DNA from: Clostridiales bacterium
Lineage (GTDB): Bacteria > Acidobacteriota > Aminicenantia > Aminicenantales > UBA8522
Length of the DNA stretch: 64,000 nt
NCBI GenBank assembly: GCA_029907205.1
Contig: JARYMI010000017.1
Location: 1 to 64,000 of the forward strand
Direction of reading: 5' to 3'
Shown in pieces: positions 1 to 7,998 of this stretch. The notes under the pieces are model-generated. The model ran no database searches, was not told the origin of the DNA, and was given only the letters and a program-made list of their open reading frames with translations. The first letter of the stretch is position 1. Every line of letters begins with the position of its first letter. The position numbers and the translations under genes are program-made.

Positions 1-2
1 TG

Positions 3-683
3 GGAAGGATAAAGGATGGTCTTGAGGTCCTCAAGATGGCCTTTGATTACATGCCCGGAAACTACGATATTTTTTCTGGCATCATTGCCTTTCTCATGGA
101 GGATTCCCAGGACAACGCTGTCATCGAGGGGCTGAAGGCGTTTCATTTCCGGGAAATGGATTACGACCCGGTGATCTGGAATTACGCGGGTCTTGCCCAC
201 TGGCACAAAGGAGATGCCGAGGAAGCTCGGAAATGCTGGGAAAAGGCCATCAAAATTGACGCGAAATTTCCCACTCCTTACAACAACTTAGGGACGCTCT
301 ACCATTCCATTTTCAGAGAAACAAAAGATAGAAAAGTCTATGAACTGGCCCTCGCAAATTTCAAAAAAGCGATTGAGCTTGACCCTTACAACAGCAAATG
401 CTACAACGGCCTGGGGTTGCTTCATCTGGAAGCAGCCGCTTACCAGGAGGCCATCGCCGCCCTGGAAGAAGCATTAAGAATTGACCCGGATTTCCCCGAT
501 GCCCTTTATAATGTGGGCATCGCCCATATGAAAATCGGAGGCTATTCCACCGCCCTCAAGTTCTTTCAGGCGTTTAAGGCCAGCCACGCTTATCAGTCTC
601 TCAGTCCTTCCGAAAAAGAAGAGGTGGAAAAACTCATCCAGACATGCAGACAGAACTCAAGAGCTAAAAGGCCATCTCCATAA
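3..683 (+). CDS. TPR repeat protein, C-terminal part (cut by window edge)
   Basis: The frame is open from the first base with no stop, so the first ATG at 36 is probably internal and the true start lies to the left. The visible 226 or so residues hold at least three tetratricopeptide units, recognisable by the spaced A/G/Y and P residues of YNNLGTLY, YNGLGLLH and DALYNVGIAHMKIG. TPR arrays are protein-interaction scaffolds. No catalytic domain is visible; in related genomes such tails occur on sulfatases and glycosyltransferases, but nothing here shows which applies. The 3' end overlaps the convergent GWxTD lipoprotein gene by 20 bp. Confidence 0.75.
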   Translation, partial: GRIKDGLEVLKMAFDYMPGNYDIFSGIIAFLMEDSQDNAVIEGLKAFHFREMDYDPVIWNYAGLAHWHKGDAEEARKCWEKAIKIDAKFPTPYNNLGTLYHSIFRETKDRKVYELALANFKKAIELDPYNSKCYNGLGLLHLEAAAYQEAIAALEEALRIDPDFPDALYNVGIAHMKIGGYSTALKFFQAFKASHAYQSLSPSEKEEVEKLIQTCRQNSRAKRPSP

Positions 684-1638
684 CCTTCTGCTGCACGTCC
701 CCTCCTGTCAGGTTCTTCAGCCGGATAAAGAGCTTATTCTTGCCCTGGCGCAGTCTCTCCAGGTTGCCTTCCCAGAGGAATGGAATTTCTTGCTTGAAAG
801 AGGCGTTCATTTTCTTCTTGAGCTCGTCCTCGGCAAGGGCGACTTCGAAGGAAGACTTGAGCTCCCAGAACAGCTCGCCACCCGAGTCCTGGAGCTCCAG
901 ATGGTATTCGACCTGCGTCTTGAGCATCCCGGCCTCTTCCTTGAACCAGATGGCGGAGTAAGGAATCTCTAAGAGGACTTGGCCCTCGATTTTTTCCGCT
1001 TCGACCGTCCTTCTCACCTTCCAGTTGAAGTCGAAAAAGCCTTTTTCTCTTTTAAACGTTTTTTGGGCCCGGGCCTGGGCCATGCTGAGCTCGTGCATGT
1101 ACATCAGGTTGAAGTCGCGAAGAGAGGTCAAATCATAGGTGATGAGCTTATAGTCCCCCGTGCAGGTGCGATCCTGGAAAACCACCGGGAAATTGCCGTA
1201 GTACCAGACCTCCCGGCAGGAGCCGTATTCGTCCCCCATGGAATCAATAATCCTGTCCGTCGGCGGCCCGAAAAGGATGTAGATTCTTCCCCTGTCGGTT
1301 AGCCAGCCGGGCCTGCCTTCGGCCACAAAAAGCTCGGTGGCCTTTTCGATGCGGTCGAAATATTCCATCTTGAACTCGTTCTCCTCGGTGTCCGGGTCCG
1401 GGTCGCGCCGGGCCCAGAAGTCTTCGATGAACTTATCTTTCTCCGCATGAGGAAGCTCCAGGAAGATTTTCTCTTCCTGCCTAGTGATGATATATCTCAC
1501 TTTGGAAAGGAAATCAGCGTACTCGGGCGGGAGCTGCTGGGCCAGCTTATACAGGCGGCAAGAGGAAGAAAGAACAAAGAAAATTGAAAGCGCGCCGAAT
1601 GAAAGCCAAAAGGTCTTAGTTAGCTTTGCATTTCTCAT
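664..1638 (-). CDS. GWxTD domain-containing lipoprotein A
   Basis: This 324-residue protein begins with a lipoprotein signal whose lipobox LSSSC places the modified cysteine at residue 27, so it is probably anchored in a membrane facing the periplasm. The hallmark GWLTD is at 111-115, followed by DRGRIYILFGPP, the conserved core of the GWxTD family, whose function is not established. It is the last gene of a three-gene minus-strand operon, 10 bp after lipoprotein B, with an AGGAGA ribosome site in front of its ATG. It closely parallels gene B (shared RxLPPEYxxFLSKVRYIIT and FWxRRDPDPxTExNEFK blocks), so the two probably arose by tandem duplication. Confidence 0.85.
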   Translation of the reverse strand: MRNAKLTKTFWLSFGALSIFFVLSSSCRLYKLAQQLPPEYADFLSKVRYIITRQEEKIFLELPHAEKDKFIEDFWARRDPDPDTEENEFKMEYFDRIEKATELFVAEGRPGWLTDRGRIYILFGPPTDRIIDSMGDEYGSCREVWYYGNFPVVFQDRTCTGDYKLITYDLTSLRDFNLMYMHELSMAQARAQKTFKREKGFFDFNWKVRRTVEAEKIEGQVLLEIPYSAIWFKEEAGMLKTQVEYHLELQDSGGELFWELKSSFEVALAEDELKKKMNASFKQEIPFLWEGNLERLRQGKNKLFIRLKNLTGGDVQQKVMEMAF

Positions 1639-1648
1639 CGGCCTTCTC

Positions 1649-2599
1649 CTAATTCTCTAACCTGAACTCGGCCACTTTTCGCCGCTCTTCCTTTCCCGTC
1701 CTGTTTTTGACAAGGACGATAAGCCTGTTCTTTCCCTCCCGGAGTGACGCCATGTCTTTGTCCACCATGATCGGAATCTCAACCACGCATTTTTCATCCA
1801 TCCTTTGCTCGAGCTCAGAAGCGGTTAAAACGAGATCCTGACTGCTCTTGTGCTCCCAGTGGATGGCGTTCCGGCTGTCCCTGAGTTCAAGCGAAAGGTC
1901 AAGTGTCGTCTGGAATGTCTCTCCTTCTGAGGAAAGCCAGATGGACCGGTAGGGAATTTCGATCACAACAACGCCCTCAAGCCTGGACTCAACGCCAGGA
2001 TTTCTCTTGATGCTGAGGTCAAAATCAAAACGCGGACCTGTCTGTGCTCCGGTTTGTCGCGCAGCTTCTTGAGCCTTGTTGAGGTCATGAAGATGACTCA
2101 GGTTCAGGCTGACCAACGTGTAGTTTCCGTTGCAGTAGTAATCCAAGAAAACAACTGGAAAATCGCCGTAATACCAGACCTCCTGGCAGCGGCTGTAGGC
2201 ATCTCCCGACATAGGCGTAGTGACTCGGTCGGTGGGTGGACCGAAAAGGACGTAGATCTTACCCCTGTCCGTGAGCCAGCCGGGTTTCCCCTCCCCGGGG
2301 AAAAGTTTGCCGGCAGAATCCAAGCGCTGGAAATACTCTTCTTTGAATTCATTGATTTCTGTATAGGGGTCAGGGTCGCGCCGGTCCCAGAAATCCTTGA
2401 TGAACTGAGGTTTTTCGGAATCGGGAAGCTGGAGGAACGCCCGCCTTTCTTCCTCAGTGATAATGTACCGGACTTTGGATAAGAACTCCCCGTATTCCGG
2501 CAGCAATCGCCGCTCCAATCTGTAAAGCCGACAGGCGGGCGCCAGGAGAAAGAGTGCGGCGAAAAAAGCTCCCCAGACGAGGAGCACTTTGTTTTTCAT
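1649..2599 (-). CDS. GWxTD domain-containing lipoprotein B
   Basis: A 316-residue protein with a lipobox ending in cysteine 23 (LLAPAC) and the family motif GWLTD at 107-111 followed by DRGKIYVLFGPPTD. It is the middle gene of the GWxTD operon. Its ATG overlaps the stop of the upstream 686-residue GWxTD-TPR gene by 4 bp (ATGA), which implies translational coupling. It resembles lipoprotein A over almost the whole length. The role is unknown; the signal peptides and co-transcription suggest an envelope assembly of three related subunits. Confidence 0.85.
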   Translation of the reverse strand: MKNKVLLVWGAFFAALFLLAPACRLYRLERRLLPEYGEFLSKVRYIITEEERRAFLQLPDSEKPQFIKDFWDRRDPDPYTEINEFKEEYFQRLDSAGKLFPGEGKPGWLTDRGKIYVLFGPPTDRVTTPMSGDAYSRCQEVWYYGDFPVVFLDYYCNGNYTLVSLNLSHLHDLNKAQEAARQTGAQTGPRFDFDLSIKRNPGVESRLEGVVVIEIPYRSIWLSSEGETFQTTLDLSLELRDSRNAIHWEHKSSQDLVLTASELEQRMDEKCVVEIPIMVDKDMASLREGKNRLIVLVKNRTGKEERRKVAEFRLEN

Positions 2600-4656
2600 T
2601 TTTTTCCCTTCAGGTTCTCGACGTGCTGGCGAATTACAGGCTGATCGGCGTTAATCTCCAGGGACTTCTCCCAGACAGCGAGGGCTGCCTTGACGTCTCC
2701 CTTCTGGAAATAACATTCACCAATGGCGTTGAGCAAGTTTGTGTTGGTCCCGTAGTGGGACACAACCCGGTCATAGACCTCGATGGCTTTATCCAGCTCA
2801 CCCATGTGCTGGTAAGCCCTTCCCATGAGAAAGAGGAGCTCGTAGCGGGGCGTCTCTTCCTTGTCCAAGAAAGGCCCAAGAAGAGGCCCAACCTTCCCAA
2901 AATCTCTCTTAACCATATAGGCCTGAGCCAGGTTGAGGGCAAAATCCGTTGATTCGGGTTTTCGCCTCGACGCCCTCTCAAGATGGACAACGGCCTCATC
3001 GATCCGCCCAACGTTAAAAAGCTGACTGCCGACAAAGTATTCGTAAACCGGGTCGCTCGGGTCGGGAAGAATCCTGGAATGGACCCAGGGCCGGCTGACA
3101 GCCTCGAAATGGGTGACGTCGAAAGCCTCGCTCGCGGACAGAGATTCTTGCCCGTCAATGATTAGGGTTGCTTTGACAACATAATGAGCCGGGACGAAAT
3201 CTGTTAGGGCAATTTCCTCCAGCAGGACGGGAAAGTCCGGGTATTCGGAAAGCTTTCTGGAAAAGCTGCGGACCGATTCTTCATCCTTGAGAAAAGTGTA
3301 TCTGACCTCGGTTTTTTCCTTCAGCCCGGGTTCAAGACCAAGCACCTGGAAGATCAAGCCGAGAGTGTCCTTCTTGACGAAAACACGGTTGGGCGCAGAG
3401 TAGACCTGGCAGGGCCCGATGCGGAAGGGCTTAAGGCTTTTCTGCCATCCATCAACTCTTGTCACCTTATAACCCAGGATGAGCGGCGTCATCTGGAATT
3501 GAGCTTCGTCCCCCGGAATGAGAAGAGTCTGCTCCAACGATGTAAATTCCTTTGAAACCTCGTTCTTGACCAGGATTGACAGGTTGTATGTCCCGGGAAT
3601 GAGGGGGAACATATCGTGAATGTTGAGCGGCTGGCGGCTGATGCTGGCCATCTTAGCTTCGTCAAGATCCAGGGAGATCGTCCGGTCGAACTGAAAGACT
3701 ATCTTCCCCTCGGGTGTTGTCACGCTGCCGTTCAGTTTCAGGGTCGTGTAGTACTTCCTCTCATACTGTCCCACGGACAGTCTCTCCGGCTCGATCGAGA
3801 AATGGACGAAGGTGAGGCCGGACGGCTCTTTCACGATTTTTACAAGGGAGTCGCTGCCAATGTAGTTGGCCGTGTACTCCACCTCGACGATATCCTTGTA
3901 CTGGAGGAATTTCTGGGCGTATTTCTCTTCGATCAGGCGCTGGGGCGTCGTCTCGATCCTCTGAACGAGCAGGTCAGAGGCCAGAGAAGGGCGGCCGATC
4001 GACGCCGATGCTTCTCCGGGGATATAGGAGAGTGAAGCATCAGCCAGCTCCGGTTCAAATTCTTTGAGCTTCTCATAAGCGCTCATGTAATCAATCGGAT
4101 CGCCTTCATAAGAAGTCAGCAGTTTCTGGGGCCCGTCTCTCGTCGGGCTGTAGAGCTTGTATTCTCCGACGCCCCCTTCCTGGAAAAACACCAGGTTGAA
4201 TCCTGGCGGCAGGCCCTCTTCTGTCTTGCCCTGGTAAAACCAGATCTCAGCTGCATAGGTCTGGGTTTTCCCCTCCAGCCGCTGGATATCGTTCGGTTCT
4301 CCGAGAATGATGTAGATGCGGCCCTGGTCTGTCTTCCAGCCGGGTCTTGGCGATTTGCGGCCAAAAAAATGGTTGGCATAGTTGATACGCCTGTAGTGCT
4401 CTGTCCTGAATTCATTTTCGGGGGTCCCGGGGGTTGGATCTCTCTGCTTCCAGAAGCCCTCGATAAAAAGGTCTCTCTCTCTGTCTGTTGTAAGCTTTAA
4501 GAAAACTTCTCGCTCCAAGCGTCCGATGATGTAGACGACCTCCTCGTCCAGCCATTTCTTGAAGCGTTCGGGAAGCTCGGTTTTCGCAGAAAAGCTGACC
4601 GAAGGAACTAAGGTGAAGCTCGCGGCAAGCAAAAGAGACAGGATTTTTGTTTTCAC
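2596..4656 (-). CDS. GWxTD domain protein with C-terminal TPR repeats
   Basis: This 686-residue exported protein has a type I signal peptide (about residues 1-24, ending SFSA) and no lipobox. The N-terminal GWxTD domain carries GWKTD at 106-110 and DQGRIYIILGEP. A long beta-rich middle follows, then about 140 residues of TPR repeats (from about 540) with units such as ELLFLMGRAYQHMGELDKAI and NAIGECYFQKGDVKAAL. The start is GTG at 4654-4656, preceded by AGAGGAG. It is the first gene of the operon and is coupled to lipoprotein B by an ATGA overlap. I infer that it acts as the periplasmic partner of the two lipoproteins; no enzymatic motif is visible. Confidence 0.85.
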   Translation of the reverse strand: MKTKILSLLLAASFTLVPSVSFSAKTELPERFKKWLDEEVVYIIGRLEREVFLKLTTDRERDLFIEGFWKQRDPTPGTPENEFRTEHYRRINYANHFFGRKSPRPGWKTDQGRIYIILGEPNDIQRLEGKTQTYAAEIWFYQGKTEEGLPPGFNLVFFQEGGVGEYKLYSPTRDGPQKLLTSYEGDPIDYMSAYEKLKEFEPELADASLSYIPGEASASIGRPSLASDLLVQRIETTPQRLIEEKYAQKFLQYKDIVEVEYTANYIGSDSLVKIVKEPSGLTFVHFSIEPERLSVGQYERKYYTTLKLNGSVTTPEGKIVFQFDRTISLDLDEAKMASISRQPLNIHDMFPLIPGTYNLSILVKNEVSKEFTSLEQTLLIPGDEAQFQMTPLILGYKVTRVDGWQKSLKPFRIGPCQVYSAPNRVFVKKDTLGLIFQVLGLEPGLKEKTEVRYTFLKDEESVRSFSRKLSEYPDFPVLLEEIALTDFVPAHYVVKATLIIDGQESLSASEAFDVTHFEAVSRPWVHSRILPDPSDPVYEYFVGSQLFNVGRIDEAVVHLERASRRKPESTDFALNLAQAYMVKRDFGKVGPLLGPFLDKEETPRYELLFLMGRAYQHMGELDKAIEVYDRVVSHYGTNTNLLNAIGECYFQKGDVKAALAVWEKSLEINADQPVIRQHVENLKGKK

Positions 4657-4676
4657 GCCGGGACTCCTCTTTTTCT

Positions 4677-4705
4677 AAGATAAACCTATCAGCCGATAAA
4701 TTCAA
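4677..4705 (-). promoter_or_regulatory. Predicted sigma-70 promoter of the GWxTD operon
   Basis: On the minus strand TTGAAT (4700-4705) is followed after exactly 17 bp by TATCTT (4677-4682), about 21 bp upstream of the GTG start and its ribosome site. The match is good at both boxes. Confidence 0.55.
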
Positions 4706-4743
4706 GGACACGCGTTAATAAGATGCAAATTTTATGCCAAATT

Positions 4744-4935
4744 GGCTCGGGTTTGGGGTCGTCAGCACGCTCGTTTCCCCAGCGAGGAAACTCGCTCCGA
4801 CTCATCCTTCGCTCTTCTCTCCCTCCGGTCGAGAAACCGTGCCCGCTCAGTCTTCGACGGGCTTCCTCACCCCAAACCCTCGCCTCTTCCCCAGGGGCCG
4901 AGGGCGGCTTCCTGCGCCCATCAGAAACGCACAAA
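4744..4935. other. GC-rich structured intergenic element 1
   Basis: The 375-bp gap between the GWxTD operon and the next gene holds no convincing gene. It contains a long-range 11-bp perfect inverted repeat, GGGTTTGGGGT (4749-4759) with ACCCCAAACCC (4869-4879), and inner hairpins such as the GTTTCC/GGAAAC pair near 4769-4790. Its right end reads CCTGCGCCCATC, which also occurs in element 2 (22879-23000, opposite strand). Its left end GGCTCGGGTTTGGGG is nearly repeated at 36245. It is either a dispersed repeat or a structured RNA; short ORFs here translate into low-complexity Arg/Pro/Ser sequence. Confidence 0.5.
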
Positions 4936-4964
4936 CGGGGATTCTCATAGAGGAGTGTCAAGCC

Positions 4965-4993
4965 GTCACATCTGGCAGGGTCTGTGTTATAAT
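4965..4993 (+). promoter_or_regulatory. Predicted promoter of the cytochrome b/HdrD-like pair
   Basis: A perfect TATAAT at 4988-4993, preceded closely by TG, lies about 38 bp before the ATG at 5032. The -35 candidate GTCACA at 17 bp is poor, so recognition may rest on the -10 box. Confidence 0.45.
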
Positions 4994-5031
4994 AGCAAAT
5001 CTTTTAAGGGCTCGATCGAGTTGTTCAGCCG

Positions 5032-5670
5032 ATGCGACTGATGACAGTCTTGAAATTCGGAGTATTTATCTCTTTCGGGCTTTCCCTCATCCTCCTCACG
5101 ATTCAGGTTCTGCACGCTCTATCCTTCGGCCGGCACCGCCTCTTATCCCAGCCGGCAGGAAAGAGACGGAAGGGCGTCGTTTATGCCTTCGGCCAGGGCA
5201 TGCTCCCCTGGGAAAAGGAAAGCGGGGCTAAGCACCTGCCCACTTACATCGCCGGGATGTTCTACCATGCTGGCATCTTTTCGGCCATTCTGGCTGTTTT
5301 GGCGCTGGCCGCCCAGGTCAAATTACCGGAAGTGACCGTCCCCTTTCTCCAAATCATGATGGCCGCCGGGCTCCTTGCCGGGGTGGGCCTACTCCTCAAG
5401 CGGGCGATTAAACCCCGGATGAAATACATCAGTTGCCCGGATGACTTCGTTGCCAACATCCTCGTTGATGTTTTCCTCCTAACCGGTCTTGTCAGTTTTT
5501 GGCGCGCTACGGCCCTGCCCGCGTTCCTCATTGCTGCCATCACAACTTTCTTCTATGTGCCCATAGGTAAAATCCGCCACTGTCTTTTCTTCTTCTACAG
5601 CCGTCTTCTCTTCGGCTCCTATTTCGGAAGGCGTGGTGTCCTTCCCCGCAGAGGACCGGCCAGGATTTAA
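5032..5670 (+). CDS. NarI/DsrM-like cytochrome b membrane subunit
   Basis: A 212-residue integral membrane protein with about five hydrophobic segments. Candidate haem b ligands are the histidines in YHAGIF (second membrane segment) and GKIRHCLFFFYSR (last segment), an arrangement typical of the NarI/DsrM/HmeC family of quinone-interacting cytochromes. The gene sits 9 bp upstream of an HdrD/DsrK-like iron-sulfur protein, the usual partner, so the pair probably forms a membrane complex passing electrons between the quinone pool and a cytoplasmic thiol or disulfide. The physiological substrate cannot be read from the sequence. Confidence 0.75.
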   Translation: MRLMTVLKFGVFISFGLSLILLTIQVLHALSFGRHRLLSQPAGKRRKGVVYAFGQGMLPWEKESGAKHLPTYIAGMFYHAGIFSAILAVLALAAQVKLPEVTVPFLQIMMAAGLLAGVGLLLKRAIKPRMKYISCPDDFVANILVDVFLLTGLVSFWRATALPAFLIAAITTFFYVPIGKIRHCLFFFYSRLLFGSYFGRRGVLPRRGPARI

Positions 5671-5679
5671 GGTCTGAGC

Positions 5680-7026
5680 ATGAGCATATCCGTTATCCCT
5701 GCCGATGCCATCGAGGAGAAAATCCAGAAGCTCACCGAAAAAGATGTCAAAAGGATTTTGACCGTTTTCCGGGAAAAACTGGATGCGAACGCCGCCTGCT
5801 CCCTCTACTCCTGTGTCCATTGCGGCCTCTGCGCCGACTCCTGCCATTACTACCTCGCTGCGGGAGAGCCAGAAGCAATGCCGGCGGCAAAGTTAGACCT
5901 GGTGAACCGGGTCTTTAAAAAATATCACTCCCTCATAGGAAGGAAGCTGCCTCAGCTCGCTGGCGCTAATCCCTTGACGAGGGAGCTCGTCCGGAATTGG
6001 GTAGATTCACTTTTCGGGCGGTGCACCTTGTGCGGCCGGTGTTCCTTGAGCTGCACGATGGGCATCAATATCTTCTCTCTTATCCGCGCCGCCAGGTCTG
6101 CCCTGGCCGCTGTCGGGCTTGTCCCTCCCGGGCTCCAATCGACCGTCGACACGGCCATCCGATCCGGCAACAACATGGGAATTTCGAAGGAGAACTGGCT
6201 GGAGACAGTGGCCTGGCTGGAAGAAGAGCTCCAGAATGAGCTCCGTGACCCGCGGCTCCGCCTGCCTGTTGACCGCAAAGGTGCGAAAATCCTCTACGCG
6301 ATCAACCCAAGGGAGGCGATGTTTTTTCCTCTCTCGATCTCAGCGGTCGGCAAGATTTTTCATGCGGCGGCCGAAGACTGGACGTTCTCGAGCGCCAACT
6401 TCGATGTCACTAACTACGGCCTTTATAACGGAGACGACGAGGCCGCCGGTATCATGTCGGGCCGGCTGCTGCGGGCCGCTGAAGAGCTCGACTGCCGCGA
6501 GCTCGTCCTGGCCGAATGCGGCCACGGGTTTAACTCCAACCGCTGGGAAGCGCCGGAATGGCTGCGCCGGAAGCAGAGCCTCAGAGTGCGGAGCATCCTT
6601 GAGGTGGTGGCCGAGCACATCCAAAACGGCCGCATCAAGCTCGACGCTTCCCGCAACGCAAAGCTCCACACCCTCCACGACCCCTGCAACCTCGTCCGCC
6701 TCGGGGGAATCATCGAGGAGCAGCGGTATATTCTCAAGCACGCCGTCGGGGATTTCGTTGAAATGCATCCAAACCGCGAGAAAAATTACTGCTGCGGCGG
6801 AGGCGGCGGCCAGTTGGCCATGACCAACTTTGCTCGCCGGAGGATCGAGGCCGGGAAGATCAAGACCGACCAAATCCTGGCGACCGGCGCTGAGGTCGTC
6901 GCCACTCCCTGCCACAACTGCATCGACCAGCTCATGGACCTCAAGAAACATTACAAGCTGGCGATAGAAATAAGAACTGTCTGCGAGATAGCCGCCGACG
7001 CTCTGATTATCGAGGCTAAAAGCTAA
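5680..7026 (+). CDS. HdrD/DsrK-like iron-sulfur oxidoreductase subunit
   Basis: A 448-residue cytoplasmic protein. Residues 45-55 form a ferredoxin-type CxxCxxCxxxC cluster site, and a second lies in CTLCGRCSLSC near residue 115. The C-terminal half carries CCG-domain cysteines: LAECGHGFN, HDPCN, NYCCGGGGGQ and ATPCHNC. This is the architecture of heterodisulfide reductase subunit D, DsrK and HmeD, where the CCG motifs bind a catalytic noncubane [4Fe-4S] cluster. It follows its likely membrane cytochrome partner by 9 bp. There are no dsrAB, hdrABC or sulfur genes nearby, so the substrate is open. The stop overlaps the convergent PIN-domain gene by 4 bp. Confidence 0.85.
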   Translation: MSISVIPADAIEEKIQKLTEKDVKRILTVFREKLDANAACSLYSCVHCGLCADSCHYYLAAGEPEAMPAAKLDLVNRVFKKYHSLIGRKLPQLAGANPLTRELVRNWVDSLFGRCTLCGRCSLSCTMGINIFSLIRAARSALAAVGLVPPGLQSTVDTAIRSGNNMGISKENWLETVAWLEEELQNELRDPRLRLPVDRKGAKILYAINPREAMFFPLSISAVGKIFHAAAEDWTFSSANFDVTNYGLYNGDDEAAGIMSGRLLRAAEELDCRELVLAECGHGFNSNRWEAPEWLRRKQSLRVRSILEVVAEHIQNGRIKLDASRNAKLHTLHDPCNLVRLGGIIEEQRYILKHAVGDFVEMHPNREKNYCCGGGGGQLAMTNFARRRIEAGKIKTDQILATGAEVVATPCHNCIDQLMDLKKHYKLAIEIRTVCEIAADALIIEAKS

Positions 7027-7418
7027 ACGCATTCGTATCCATACTCCTGGAAATGACGGTCGAAGGCAAAGGCTTTCTGGACTCCGGTCCGTCGCATGAT
7101 TTCAAAACTCACGCAGTCGACAAGGCTAAGCGTGCGCCGATTCGCAACCAGATGAGCGCTCACGGCCGCTTCATGGATATCCCGGGTCGCCCAAATAAGG
7201 CGGAGGATAGGGACAATGTCCTGTTCAAAAACGTGCCCAGCCTCTATTCCTAAGCGCCGGAGGATGAGCGCCGACGTTTCAACCACAATACAAGTATGGC
7301 AGACAAGATCGTCTTTGTCGGTGAGCATTTTCTCCCAGTGCTTTTTGGCTGCTAAGTGGCTTGTATCTCCTCGACCAAGAACGGCAAGGAAAGCGCTCGG
7401 ATCGACAAAGACGTTCAT
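7023..7418 (-). CDS. PIN-domain ribonuclease, VapC-type toxin
   Basis: A 131-residue protein of normal PIN length. Acidic active-site residues are visible: the N-terminal Asp in FVDPSAF, Glu in CIVVETSAL, Asp in LSLVDCVSF and Asp in AFAFDRHF. VapC toxins are Mg-dependent RNases that cut specific RNAs and are neutralised by a co-transcribed antitoxin. The reading frame ending 6 bp upstream resembles the C-terminal half of an antitoxin, but its N-terminal part appears replaced, so the toxin may now be unregulated, inactive or controlled in trans. Confidence 0.85.
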   Translation of the reverse strand: MNVFVDPSAFLAVLGRGDTSHLAAKKHWEKMLTDKDDLVCHTCIVVETSALILRRLGIEAGHVFEQDIVPILRLIWATRDIHEAAVSAHLVANRRTLSLVDCVSFEIMRRTGVQKAFAFDRHFQEYGYECV

Positions 7419-7424
7419 GATTCT

Positions 7425-7604
7425 TCAGTCTTGCTTGTCCTCATGTTTCTCCGGCAGTATTCCCGCATAGGCATCTTCGAGGTATCGGTCATGCTCCCGG
7501 GAAAGATCAGTGAGACCCGACCTGAAACGCCCGGCCTCCGCGATGGCCCGAGACCGCTTCGGAGATCTCGTCAAGGCTGTCGTCGATGTCACGAGAGGGA
7601 TCAT
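7425..7604 (-). pseudogene. Truncated VapB-like antitoxin remnant
   Basis: A 59-codon frame ends 6 bp before vapC, the spacing expected of an antitoxin-toxin pair. Its C-terminal part (RFRSGLTDLSREHDRYL) looks like the toxin-wrapping tail of ribbon-helix-helix antitoxins, which often read GRSGxxDxSERHDxYL. The N-terminal 24 or so codons are antisense to the DUF5674-like remnant and show no ribbon-helix-helix fold. I therefore read this as an antitoxin that lost its DNA-binding half at a junction near 7540. It could still be translated from the ATG at 7602-7604. Confidence 0.45.
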
Positions 7605-7845
7605 GGCCGTTGACGGAGAACTCCATGCTGACGAAGAAGCCCTTCTTCTGAGCCGGGGATCTCGTCAGGCGGATCTATGGGGTGTAAATATCTATCCAGA
7701 GTTTGACGACAAAGACAGAATCGAATTCGATTCGATCATCAACATCCGGCCCTCCCAAGGCAATCGCTCTCGCGGAGTGGACGACTCGGACCTGTGGCGC
7801 AAATGCTTCTACGCCTTTGGATACGCGGCGCGGTCGTCTAAATAG
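7510..7845 (+). pseudogene. DUF5674-like protein remnant
   Basis: A 111-codon frame from GTG. Its middle reads like a conserved small family that I identify from memory as DUF5674: FGDLVKAVVDV, AVDGELHADEEALLL, LWGVNIYPEFDDKDRIEFDS and INIRPSQGNRSRGVDD. The N-terminus before the FGDLV block is abnormal; a more family-like beginning (VMLPGKISETRP) sits just upstream in another frame, suggesting a frameshift near 7515-7530. The tail after GVDDSDLW is also unlike the family. The function of the family is unknown. The first 90 bp overlap the antitoxin remnant on the other strand. There is no clear ribosome site. Confidence 0.45.
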
Positions 7846-7998
7846 CCGGATGCCCCATTAGTTAGTCCGGCGCAGAGCATCTTTTACGCGGCATCATCAT
7901 GCTTTCACTTGCTTGAACGCGGCGGGCGTGCAATTTTTCTCCGTTTAATGTATACTAATAATATAGGTTATATAAGAATAATAGGAATTGAGAAAAAA

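Noticed and set aside
36-683. ATG 36 as a true start of the TPR gene
   Set aside because: The frame is open to the window edge, no ribosome site precedes it and the upstream codons continue a helical pattern.
4689-4961. 90-codon frame and several overlapping small frames in the 4.7-5.0 kb gap
   Set aside because: Low-complexity Arg/Pro/Ser/Glu translation from a hairpin-rich element, no ribosome site, not in line with neighbours.
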